From contig JAIRVW010000389.1 in NCBI GenBank assembly GCA_031253705.1, forward strand, positions 1 through 11,915: a stretch of DNA of 11,915 nt. Direction: 5' to 3'. This stretch comes from Brucellaceae bacterium (GTDB lineage: Bacteria > Pseudomonadota > Alphaproteobacteria > Rhizobiales > Rhizobiaceae). A program made the translations under genes and the position numbers. The notes beneath the pieces are model-generated. The model saw only the letters and a list, made by a program, of their open reading frames with translations, searched no databases and was not told the DNA's origin. Positions 1 to 5,646 of this stretch are shown piece after piece (position 1 is the first letter of the stretch; every line of letters starts with the position of its first letter).

Positions 1-91
1 TAAAATCCTGCGCTTTCGCTTCCGCCGCATCAAAAGTCATCGTGACCGCTGCAAAGGCTTACAACAGCGTTTTTTTGCCCAAATATCCCAT
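1..91 (-). pseudogene. 5' end of a secreted-protein gene interrupted by an in-frame TAA (partial at window edge)
   Basis: Reading leftward, a GGAGG ribosome binding site (97-101) sits 5 bases before an ATG (89-91). The frame reads MGYLGKKTLL, then TAA (59-61), then AFAAVTMTFDAAEAKAQDF to the window edge. Without the stop this is a typical Sec signal peptide: a Lys-Lys n-region, a hydrophobic core and an Ala-x-Ala cleavage site (AKA|Q). The continuation in the same frame on both sides of the stop argues for a single-base nonsense change (for example TTA or TCA to TAA) and not a chance ORF. A restart at the internal ATG (38-40) would drop most of the signal peptide. The mature protein lies outside the window and cannot be identified. 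Alternatives are a sequencing error, or a functional downstream start giving a cytoplasmic product. Confidence 0.5.
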
Positions 92-133
92 GAAATCCTC
101 CATATTATTTCAGGCCAGCTCTCCCGCAAACAT

Positions 134-150
134 AGTTCCTGACAGGAACT
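134..150. promoter_or_regulatory. Perfect 17-bp palindrome, candidate operator of the leftward gene
   Basis: AGTTCCTG-A-CAGGAACT is a perfect inverted repeat with 8-bp arms and a one-base centre. It lies 43 bp upstream of the leftward ATG at 91. The one-base centre makes a stable RNA hairpin unlikely, so a dimeric repressor or activator site is the simpler reading. I do not recognise it as a named operator: it does not fit the GTTC-N7-GTTC LexA box of alphaproteobacteria. Confidence 0.45.
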
Positions 151-239
151 GGCTCATACCGGCACTATATTCTGTTTTGCTACTATGCAGATAATGTCAG
201 AACAACATTCAGTTATCATTACATAGACAGCTTATGTAC

Positions 240-298
240 AAAAAGAGCCGCAATCATCCTAAAGTATTAGGCAGATGATGCATGGCATCAAAGGCTCT
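240..298 (-). terminator. Compound hairpin with a U-tract on the minus strand; possible leftward terminator or small RNA
   Basis: AGAGCC (244-249) pairs with GGCTCT (293-298). Inside it, ATCAT (253-257) pairs with ATGAT (275-279), and CCTAA (258-262) pairs with TTAGG (267-271) around the loop AGTA. On the minus strand the outer helix runs directly into five U (240-244), as in an intrinsic terminator. No leftward gene lies upstream of it. It may end a short leftward RNA of about 70 nt from a possible minus-strand promoter (TTGCAC near 342, AT-rich -10 near 320). The nested architecture is unusual for a plain terminator. Confidence 0.3.
276..290. repeat. Perfect inverted repeat TGATGC-ATG-GCATCA
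   Basis: Two 6-base arms separated by ATG form a perfect 15-bp dyad in the AT-rich non-coding stretch. It overlaps the 3' side of the compound hairpin at 244-298, so it could be a protein site or an alternative fold of that RNA. No regulator is recognised. Confidence 0.3.
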
Positions 299-443
299 GT
301 ATCATCTGTGATATTTTATGAACTCGCATCTATGTGCAACCAAAAAATTTTATGACTCGGCCATGTCGTAAGATATCTGTCACATGAACAGATAAACTAC
401 TGATTTCATACCCTTTGTCTGATTTTTGAGATTGTGCATAAAA

Positions 444-450
444 CTATACT
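444..450 (+). promoter_or_regulatory. Candidate -10 element for the structured RNA
   Basis: CTATACT is close to the alphaproteobacterial housekeeping -10 consensus and would start transcription near 457. The -35 is poor: TTGAGA (426-431) is only 13 bases upstream and the 17-base position is just T-rich. The element is proposed mainly because a structured RNA with its own terminator follows. Confidence 0.3.
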
Positions 451-456
451 GGTGAG

Positions 457-613
457 CATGTCAAAGAGCGGAATAGTTTTTCGCAAAGCTTGCGGCGCAG
501 GCTGAAAGCCGGATATAGCTGAGGTACACTCACAGGAATAATGCGGGGAGGAAATGCATTATTCTGATTTTGTGAGCTGTAAGCACAGAGCGGTACAGCC
601 GCTCTGCCTTTTT
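457..613 (+). ncRNA. Candidate structured small RNA or 5' leader of about 157 nt ending in an intrinsic terminator
   Basis: A long irregular hairpin occupies 514-581. GAATAATGC (536-544) pairs with GCATTATTC (556-564) around an 11-nt purine-rich loop GGGGAGGAAAT (545-555). CTCACA (529-534) pairs with TGTGAG (571-576), and TATAG (514-518) with CTGTA (577-581). Small hairpins precede it: CGCAA-AGC-TTGCG (482-494) and GGCT-GAA-AGCC (500-510). It ends in a strong terminator (586-613). AGAGCGG occurs at 465-471 and again at 587-593, so the terminator's 3' arm CCGCTCT (599-605) could instead pair with the 5' end. That fits an attenuator of the ThDP-enzyme gene downstream, or a closed end-paired small RNA. 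I cannot assign it to a known RNA family. The 5' end is inferred from the -10 element. Confidence 0.45.
586..613 (+). terminator. Strong intrinsic terminator upstream of the ThDP enzyme gene
   Basis: CAGAGCGG (586-593) pairs perfectly with CCGCTCTG (599-606) around loop TACAG and is followed by CCTTTTT. It ends 69 bases before the ATG at 683. With no rightward gene upstream in this window, it either ends the small RNA described above or acts as an attenuator. Confidence 0.8.
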
Positions 614-631
614 ATTTCGGCACATTATCGA

Positions 632-645
632 ACGCACAAGTGCGT
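632..645. promoter_or_regulatory. 14-bp palindrome between terminator and ThDP enzyme start
   Basis: ACGCAC-AA-GTGCGT is a perfect inverted repeat 37 bases before the ATG at 683. Very weak -35/-10-like hexamers (TTATCG 625-630, TGATTT 648-653) flank it at 17-base spacing, which would put a regulator site inside a promoter core. Candidate operator only. Confidence 0.35.
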
Positions 646-682
646 AATGATTTTGCCGGAAATGCTTGAATGGGAGTGAGAA

Positions 683-2233
683 ATGAACGGTGCTGATAGC
701 CTTTGCGACACCCTGCTGGCGCACGGGATCGATGTCTGTTTTGCCAATCCGGGCACATCGGAAATGCATTTTGTGGCAGCGCTGGATCGCAAGCCGCAAA
801 TGCGCTGCGTATTGGGCCTGTTTGAAGGCGTTGTCACAGGCGCTGCTGACGGCTATGGCCGTATGGCGGATAAACCGGCAGCAACTCTGCTGCATCTGGG
901 CTCCGGCCTCGGCAATGGTGTTGCCAACCTGCACAATGCCAAGCGTGCAAAAACACCGATCGTCAATATTGTCGGCGATCATGCAACCTATCATCTGAAA
1001 TATGATGCGCCGCTGACCAGTGATATTGAATCGCTGGCACGTCCGGTTTCCGGCTGGGTGAAGACGTCAAAATCCGCTGACGATATTTCTGCCGATACGG
1101 CTGAAGCTTATGCCGCAGCCTGCAATGCACCGGGACAGGTGGCAACGCTGATCCTGCCTGCCAACACCGCATGGACAGAAGCGCCGCAGCAGATCGTTCA
1201 GCCTTTGGCTCGTTCGGAGCGTCGTAAAGTCGATGCCGATGCTGTGCGTGAAGCGGCGAGCGCCTTGCGCAACGGTAAGCGCACACTCCTGCTGCTCGGC
1301 AATCTCGCACTGCGTGCCAATGCACTGGAAATTGCCAGCCGTATTGCGCAAGCTTCCGGTGCGCGCCTGCTCGCTCAACAGTCGAATGGCCGTATTGAAC
1401 GCGGAGCAGGTCGTGTCGCTGTTAATCGCGTGCTTTATCGCGTGGATGACGCACTGGCTGATCTGGCCGATATCGAACAGGTCGTGCTGCTCGGAGCGAA
1501 AATTCCGGTCGCCTTCTTCGCCTATCCGGGCAAACCAAGCACTTTCCTGCCGGAAGGTTGCGCTGTGGTTGATTATGCGGGCGAAGCGGATGATCAGCTC
1601 TATGCTTTACAGGCGTTGGCCGATGAAATGAATATTCCGGCGTCTGTTACACCACTGCTTAATCAGCGGGGCGAGAAAGTGATGCCGACCGGCACGCTGG
1701 ATGATGACAAAATCAGCGCGATTGTTGCGTCACTCCTGCCGGAAAATGCGATTATTGTCGATGAATCCATTACATCCGGCCGTGAAATGTTCGGACTGAC
1801 GCATAATTCAGCACCGCATGATTTTCTGCAGCTGACCGGCGGTGCAATTGGTATTGGTCTGCCACTGGCAACCGGTGCGGCTGTAGCCTGTCCGGATCGT
1901 CAGGTCGTGGCTTTGCAGGCAGATGGCAGCGGTATGTATACGATGCAGGCACTGTGGACTCATGCCCGTGAGAACCTGAACATCATCACCATTATTTTCG
2001 CTAATCAACGCTATGCGATCCTGCATGGTGAATTGCAGAATGTCGGTGCCGGTGCACCGGGACGCAATGCACAGCGCATGTTCGATCTGGTGGAGCCGAT
2101 GATTGACTGGGTGAGCCTTGCCAAAGGTGTAGGTGTTGAAGGTGCACGCGCCACAACGGCTGAGCAATTTGCTGACCTGTTTGCAGCAGCAAGCAAGCGC
2201 AAAGGTCCGTTCCTGATCGAAGCGATGATCTAA
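683..2233 (+). CDS. ThDP-dependent enzyme of the acetolactate synthase / benzoylformate decarboxylase superfamily
   Basis: The 516-residue protein has the three-domain layout of ThDP enzymes acting on 2-oxo acids. The N-terminal pyrimidine-binding domain (about 1-165) carries the activating Glu48 in FEGVVTGAADGYGR. The middle domain spans about 185-315. The C-terminal diphosphate-binding domain (about 335-516) has the metal/diphosphate motif ADGS (413-416) with the paired Asn about 26 residues on (ANQ, N441). The first Gly of the usual GDG is Ala413. His71 sits where benzoylformate decarboxylase has its active-site His70, so decarboxylation or carboligation of a 2-oxo acid is plausible. At 516 residues it is shorter than anabolic acetolactate synthase and has no small-subunit gene beside it, so a valine/isoleucine role is unlikely. 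GGAGTGAG lies just before the ATG. The substrate cannot be read from sequence. Confidence 0.85.
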   Translation: MNGADSLCDTLLAHGIDVCFANPGTSEMHFVAALDRKPQMRCVLGLFEGVVTGAADGYGRMADKPAATLLHLGSGLGNGVANLHNAKRAKTPIVNIVGDHATYHLKYDAPLTSDIESLARPVSGWVKTSKSADDISADTAEAYAAACNAPGQVATLILPANTAWTEAPQQIVQPLARSERRKVDADAVREAASALRNGKRTLLLLGNLALRANALEIASRIAQASGARLLAQQSNGRIERGAGRVAVNRVLYRVDDALADLADIEQVVLLGAKIPVAFFAYPGKPSTFLPEGCAVVDYAGEADDQLYALQALADEMNIPASVTPLLNQRGEKVMPTGTLDDDKISAIVASLLPENAIIVDESITSGREMFGLTHNSAPHDFLQLTGGAIGIGLPLATGAAVACPDRQVVALQADGSGMYTMQALWTHARENLNIITIIFANQRYAILHGELQNVGAGAPGRNAQRMFDLVEPMIDWVSLAKGVGVEGARATTAEQFADLFAAASKRKGPFLIEAMI

Positions 2234-2243
2234 AATTTAAAAC

Positions 2244-2273
2244 TGCGGCGGGTTTATAATCCGCCGCATTTTT
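2244..2273. terminator. Bidirectional terminator between convergent genes
   Basis: TGCGGCGG (2244-2251) pairs with CCGCCGCA (2261-2268) around loop GTTTATAAT and runs into TTTTT on the plus strand. On the minus strand the hairpin is followed by GTTTTAAATTTT. It therefore serves both the rightward ThDP enzyme gene and the leftward membrane protein gene, whose stop codon (2273-2275) touches the U-tract. Confidence 0.85.
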
Positions 2274-3247
2274 CAAGCCTGAACTGCGCTTTCTGAGCGT
2301 TCCTTAATGACATTCAGCACGATGGAATGGAAATCATTGAGGAAAATCTGCCCCCACCAGTCGCAGTAAATATTGATTGGCGTAGCGATACGGTACTGTG
2401 TCTTCAGCGTCAGACGTGTGCGATTTTCATCAATCGGTTCCAGCAGATATTCACCATAGTCCAAGCCCAGATAGTCACTGTTGACACTGATATGCGCTTC
2501 AACAGCTTTCGGGATTGAAGTGTCGCTGAAACGGAAATCCCAGCGCAAATAGCGGTTTTCCTGCCAGCCGGTGATCACTTCCTCAAAATTAACACCTTTG
2601 CCCCATTTCAAATGACGCACGGCACCAACGCCGGAACCTGTAATCCGTGCATCTTCCGGTTTGGGTACACCGACAATGCTGTGGCTGAAAGTCATGCCCA
2701 GTTCATCGGGGCGAATATCAGGAATTTCCAGCGTATTGTTCCAGATCACATGAGCAGGGGCGTTAATTTCAATCACTGTGGTGACGGAATTGAAGTGATC
2801 CTGATACTCTATCTGGTTTTCCAGCGGTAAAGCGAGGAAAGGCAGGACAATCACAAAGGTAACACCGCGCTTTGCCTGATAATTACGCAGCAGACGCATG
2901 GTGACATAAACGCCGAGCGCCGCACCGGCAAAGAGGAACGGCGCAGCCATGGCCACGCAGATACCTGCCTCGCCAAAGATAATCATCGAGATCAGTATTA
3001 AGCCGAGCATACACAACATGGCGGTTTTCATATGCTTGCGAATGCTGCCTGTACCTTGCGGGTCAATCTGGATGATTAGCAGGCTGGTAATGGCCATCGG
3101 CATCAGGATCAGGCCGGTGATAAAGGCCATCGCGCTGCCCTCGCGTACCAGCCATATCAGAATATAAAGTACAACTGCATAGCAGGTTGTTGCAACAATA
3201 CTGAGCCAGAAACGGTCAGACGAAGGTTCTTTATGATTTTCAGACAT
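2273..3247 (-). CDS. Membrane protein with a C-terminal SRPBCC (START-like) domain
   Basis: The 324-residue protein has four clear hydrophobic segments (about 13-33, 40-60, 76-91, 95-115) and a shorter fifth (about 130-142). A soluble C-terminal domain (about 155-320) reads like a polyketide-cyclase/SRPBCC fold: it opens with VTTVIEINAPAHVIWN, the usual first strand and helix. It continues with alternating strands and ends in a long amphipathic helix. SRPBCC domains bind hydrophobic ligands in a deep pocket; here the domain would be tethered to the inner membrane, probably on the cytoplasmic face if the N-terminus is inside. The ATG at 3247 has no strong ribosome binding site; the next Met is residue 40, which would delete the first membrane segment. 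It is divergent from the TPP riboswitch operon. The function is unknown. Confidence 0.75.
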   Translation of the reverse strand: MSENHKEPSSDRFWLSIVATTCYAVVLYILIWLVREGSAMAFITGLILMPMAITSLLIIQIDPQGTGSIRKHMKTAMLCMLGLILISMIIFGEAGICVAMAAPFLFAGAALGVYVTMRLLRNYQAKRGVTFVIVLPFLALPLENQIEYQDHFNSVTTVIEINAPAHVIWNNTLEIPDIRPDELGMTFSHSIVGVPKPEDARITGSGVGAVRHLKWGKGVNFEEVITGWQENRYLRWDFRFSDTSIPKAVEAHISVNSDYLGLDYGEYLLEPIDENRTRLTLKTQYRIATPINIYCDWWGQIFLNDFHSIVLNVIKERSESAVQA

Positions 3248-3291
3248 AGGGTTTCTTAACCAGCTTGGGCGGACAGAACAACCGGCAAGGC

Positions 3292-3320
3292 TTGTCCCTT
3301 ACAAATAAACTTGCTAGAGC
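3292..3320 (+). promoter_or_regulatory. Candidate promoter of the TPP riboswitch operon
   Basis: TTGTCC (3292-3297) and TAGAGC (3315-3320) are separated by 17 bases. They would place the transcript start near 3327, just ahead of the first riboswitch helix at 3331. The -35 is good and the -10 is weak. Confidence 0.4.
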
Positions 3321-3330
3321 TTGGCAGAAT

Positions 3331-3410
3331 GACACGGGGTGTCCTGTTTTGCAGGGCTGAGATTTTAAACCCGTTGAACCTGATCCAGCTCATACTGGCG
3401 AAGGGATGTC
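3331..3410 (+). promoter_or_regulatory. TPP riboswitch aptamer (THI element)
   Basis: All the conserved THI-element blocks are present in order: ACGGGGTG (3334-3341), a CCTG/CAGG helix (3343-3346 with 3352-3355), GGGCTGAGAT (3354-3363), CCCGTTGAACCTGATC (3370-3385), CCAG/CTGG (3385-3388 with 3395-3398) and GCGAAGGGA (3398-3406). GACA (3331-3334) closes the aptamer with TGTC (3407-3410). This family binds thiamin diphosphate and normally lowers expression of the downstream genes when the cofactor is plentiful. It precedes an SDR and a flavin monooxygenase, not a standard thi gene. Confidence 0.97.
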
Positions 3411-3447
3411 TGTGTGCCCAGCCGTATTCTGTGCGGTGCAAGCCCTT

Positions 3448-3483
3448 ATTCCCTTGGCCGGTCATTTCTTAAGGCAAGGGAAT
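3448..3483 (+). promoter_or_regulatory. Ribosome-binding-site sequestering hairpin (riboswitch expression platform)
   Basis: ATTCCCTT (3448-3455) pairs perfectly with AAGGGAAT (3476-3483), extended by GCC (3457-3459) with GGC (3473-3475) past one bulged G. The 3' arm is the ribosome binding site of the SDR start at 3488. The aptamer's own AAGGGA (3401-3406) repeats that sequence and can pair with TCCCTT (3450-3455). Without ligand, the aptamer 3' strand could therefore capture the anti-ribosome-binding-site arm and free translation. With ligand the hairpin forms. No U-tract follows, so control appears translational. Confidence 0.85.
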
Positions 3484-3487
3484 TTAT

Positions 3488-4267
3488 ATGTCTGAACCAG
3501 TCCTTCTTCCGCTTCATCAGCAGCTCGTCCTCGTCACCGGTGGTGCGCGTGGTCTCGGGCGCGATCTCGTCAAAGCATTTTTGTGCGAAGGTGCGCGCGT
3601 TGTGATCAATTATCACACAAGTGCAGATGCTGCTGCAGAACTGGCAGCACTGGCACCGGAAAAGACACTGGCTGTGCAGGCCGACGTTACAGATATGACA
3701 GCCGTACAGGCCATGTTTGCCAAGGCGCAGCAGCGTTTTGGTATGCCGGTAACAACGGTGGTCAATAATGCTTTGCCGGCTTTCAGCTTCAACGGTGATG
3801 CGCGCGCTCATGCGGATGTCATCAGCTGGGAGCAGATCAATCAGCAGATGGAAGGCATTGTGCGCGGTGCGCTCAACACGACGCAGGCCGCACTTGCCGG
3901 TATGGAGCAGGCCGGTTTTGGCCGTATCATCAATATTGGTACCAACCTGTTTCAAAATCCGGTTGTGCCGTATCATGACTATACGGCGGCTAAAGCCGCT
4001 TTGCTGTCGCTGACCCGTACTTTGGCGCAGGATCTGGGTGAAAAGAACATCACCGTTAATATGCTGTCCGGCGGGTTGCTGCGTACCACCGATGCCTCTG
4101 CTGCAACACCGGAAGCAGTGTTTGATTATATAGCCTCTGCCACGCCGTTGCGCCGTGTAACCACGCCTGCGGAATTTGCCGATACCGCACTGTTCTTTGC
4201 GTCACCATGGGCGCGTTCTGTGACCGGTCAAAATCTGGTTGTTGACGGCGGATTGGTGAAAAACTGA
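3488..4267 (+). CDS. Short-chain dehydrogenase/reductase under a TPP riboswitch
   Basis: This 259-residue classical SDR has a Rossmann nucleotide-binding motif TGGARGLG (17-24), ADV with Asp66 near the adenine pocket, and VNNA (92-95). Its active-site YxxxK is Tyr165 and Lys169. The position 13 before Tyr, usually the catalytic Ser, is Thr152. The C-terminus LVVDGG is typical of FabG-like members. It should reduce or oxidise a carbonyl/alcohol with NAD(P)(H). The ribosome binding site AAGGGA is locked in the riboswitch hairpin. Its stop overlaps the next start (TGATG, one shared base), which implies translational coupling. FabG-type annotation would be misleading, because the riboswitch and partner point to thiamin-related chemistry. 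The substrate is unknown. Confidence 0.92.
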   Translation: MSEPVLLPLHQQLVLVTGGARGLGRDLVKAFLCEGARVVINYHTSADAAAELAALAPEKTLAVQADVTDMTAVQAMFAKAQQRFGMPVTTVVNNALPAFSFNGDARAHADVISWEQINQQMEGIVRGALNTTQAALAGMEQAGFGRIINIGTNLFQNPVVPYHDYTAAKAALLSLTRTLAQDLGEKNITVNMLSGGLLRTTDASAATPEAVFDYIASATPLRRVTTPAEFADTALFFASPWARSVTGQNLVVDGGLVKN

Positions 4268-5580
4268 TGCGGGAAATGCACCTTAACCTGTTTATTTTCG
4301 GTTGCGGGCATCATCGCGCGGCATGGCGGCATCCGCAATCGGCCGTCGAGCAGCTCAGTGATATCAGCTATTACACCAATCTGGCGCAGACTGCCGAGCG
4401 CGGCAAATTTGATGCGATTTTCTTCGCCGACTGGCATGCGATTGATAATATTGCGGACGGACCACGCAGCTATTTCGACCCGCTGACTTTGCTGGCCGCA
4501 TTAGCGGGTGTAACCGAGAAAATCGGGCTGATCAGCACGGTTTCCAGCACATTCACAACGCCTTTTCATGCGGCGCGGACACTGGCTTCGCTGGATCATT
4601 TGTCGAAGGGGCGTATCGGCTGGAATGTCGTGACCTCAATGTTTGACAGTGAGGCACGCAATCATGGCTCTGAGAGTATGCCACCACATGAATGGCGCTA
4701 TGGCCGCGCGGCAGAATTTATCGAAGCGGTGCAGAAATTATGGGATTCATGGGATGCCGATACGATCACTTGCGATCGTTCCGGTGACTATGCACGTAAA
4801 GATGGCTTACGAGCGATCCACCACAAAGGCGAGCATTTCTCGACGCAAGGACCGTTGACGATCCCGCACCCGCCGCAGGGGCAGCCGGTATTGTTTCAGG
4901 CAGGAGCATCAGATCAGGGCAAAGCCTTGGCCGCAGAAAAAGCTGAGGCGATTTATGCGGTGGCTTATGATCTGCCAGCGGCGCAGGATTATTACCGTGA
5001 TATTCAGCGCCGTGCAAAACTGGCGGGGAGGGAAAAAGGCATTCCGGTGATGCCGGGTCTGGTGACCTATGTGGCATCCACACAGGCAGAGGCAAAAGCC
5101 AAACAGGAGGAGCTTGATGAATTGCTGCCGACAGCGGATTCCCTTCGCCAGCTTGGTATGTTTATCGGGCAGGATTGCTCCGGCTGGGAGTTGGATGCGC
5201 CGGTACCAACTTTGCCGCCGCTCGAAGACTTCACGGGGCCGAAAGGGCGCTATGCGACAATCCTCCGGATTATTGAAACGGAACAGCCGACATTACGGCA
5301 GTTACTCGGGCGTTTGGCGGCAGGCGGCGGACATTGCACGATTGTCGGCACGCCGGAAACGATTGCAGACCAGATGGAATTGTGGTGGCGCAATGAAGGG
5401 GCAGACGGTTTCAATCTGATGCCGCCGTCTTTGCCGTCTTCCATTGAGGATTTCGTTGAACAAGTGGTGCCGGTTTTGCAAAAGCGCGGATTGTTTCGTA
5501 CGGAATATCAAACAGATACGCTGCGCGGGCATTTGTCTTTACCGCTCACAGATAAGCCACAGATGATCGCCAAAACATGA
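4267..5580 (+). CDS. NtaA/SnaA/DszA-family FMN-dependent monooxygenase (bacterial luciferase-like fold)
   Basis: The 437-residue length and motifs fit the two-component flavin monooxygenases that include nitrilotriacetate monooxygenase NtaA and dibenzothiophene-sulfone monooxygenase DszA. N-terminal HLNLFIFGCGHHRAAW (5-20) is characteristic. GRIGWNVVTS (115-124) forms part of the flavin site, followed by QAGAS (211-215) and the late GTPETIADQ (361-369). These enzymes use FMNH2 from a separate reductase and O2 to cleave C-N or C-S bonds or to hydroxylate. No flavin reductase gene is in the window. It is translationally coupled to the SDR and so controlled by the same TPP riboswitch. ATG 4276 is an alternative start, but residues before HLNLF are common in the family. 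The substrate is unknown; a thiazole- or pyrimidine-type thiamin fragment is an inference from the riboswitch alone. Confidence 0.92.
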   Translation: MREMHLNLFIFGCGHHRAAWRHPQSAVEQLSDISYYTNLAQTAERGKFDAIFFADWHAIDNIADGPRSYFDPLTLLAALAGVTEKIGLISTVSSTFTTPFHAARTLASLDHLSKGRIGWNVVTSMFDSEARNHGSESMPPHEWRYGRAAEFIEAVQKLWDSWDADTITCDRSGDYARKDGLRAIHHKGEHFSTQGPLTIPHPPQGQPVLFQAGASDQGKALAAEKAEAIYAVAYDLPAAQDYYRDIQRRAKLAGREKGIPVMPGLVTYVASTQAEAKAKQEELDELLPTADSLRQLGMFIGQDCSGWELDAPVPTLPPLEDFTGPKGRYATILRIIETEQPTLRQLLGRLAAGGGHCTIVGTPETIADQMELWWRNEGADGFNLMPPSLPSSIEDFVEQVVPVLQKRGLFRTEYQTDTLRGHLSLPLTDKPQMIAKT

Positions 5581-5601
5581 CGCTGATAATGATGAAATGA
5601 T

Positions 5602-5632
5602 TTGGCGGGTGCGCAATAAACACACTCGCCAA
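5602..5632 (+). other. Hairpin between monooxygenase and hydrolase genes
   Basis: TTGGCGGGTG (5602-5611) pairs with CACTCGCCAA (5623-5632), ten pairs with one G-U, around an 11-nt loop. No U-tract follows on the plus strand, so it is a weak terminator at best. It could reduce read-through into, or protect the 5' end of, the hydrolase message. Confidence 0.45.
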
Positions 5633-5646
5633 TAAAGGATAAATGA

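Noticed and set aside
458..505. 15-codon ORF (MSKSGIVFRKACGAG) in the structured RNA as a leader peptide
   Set aside because: Weak ribosome binding site, no run of regulatory codons, and it starts at the predicted transcript end. Not enough to call.
457..613. 6S RNA, because of the length and end pairing
   Set aside because: The two sides of the central region are very unequal (about 42-57 versus 5-22 nt), and the terminal hairpin lacks the family pattern I know. Left as an unassigned RNA.
530..994. Minus-strand open frame of 154 codons over the leader RNA and the start of the ThDP enzyme gene
   Set aside because: It runs through the terminator hairpin, has a Cys/His-rich random composition and is antisense to a well-supported gene.
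3446..3976. Minus-strand open frame of 176 codons
   Set aside because: Antisense to the SDR and its riboswitch; the product has no domain-like pattern and the SDR frame is certain.
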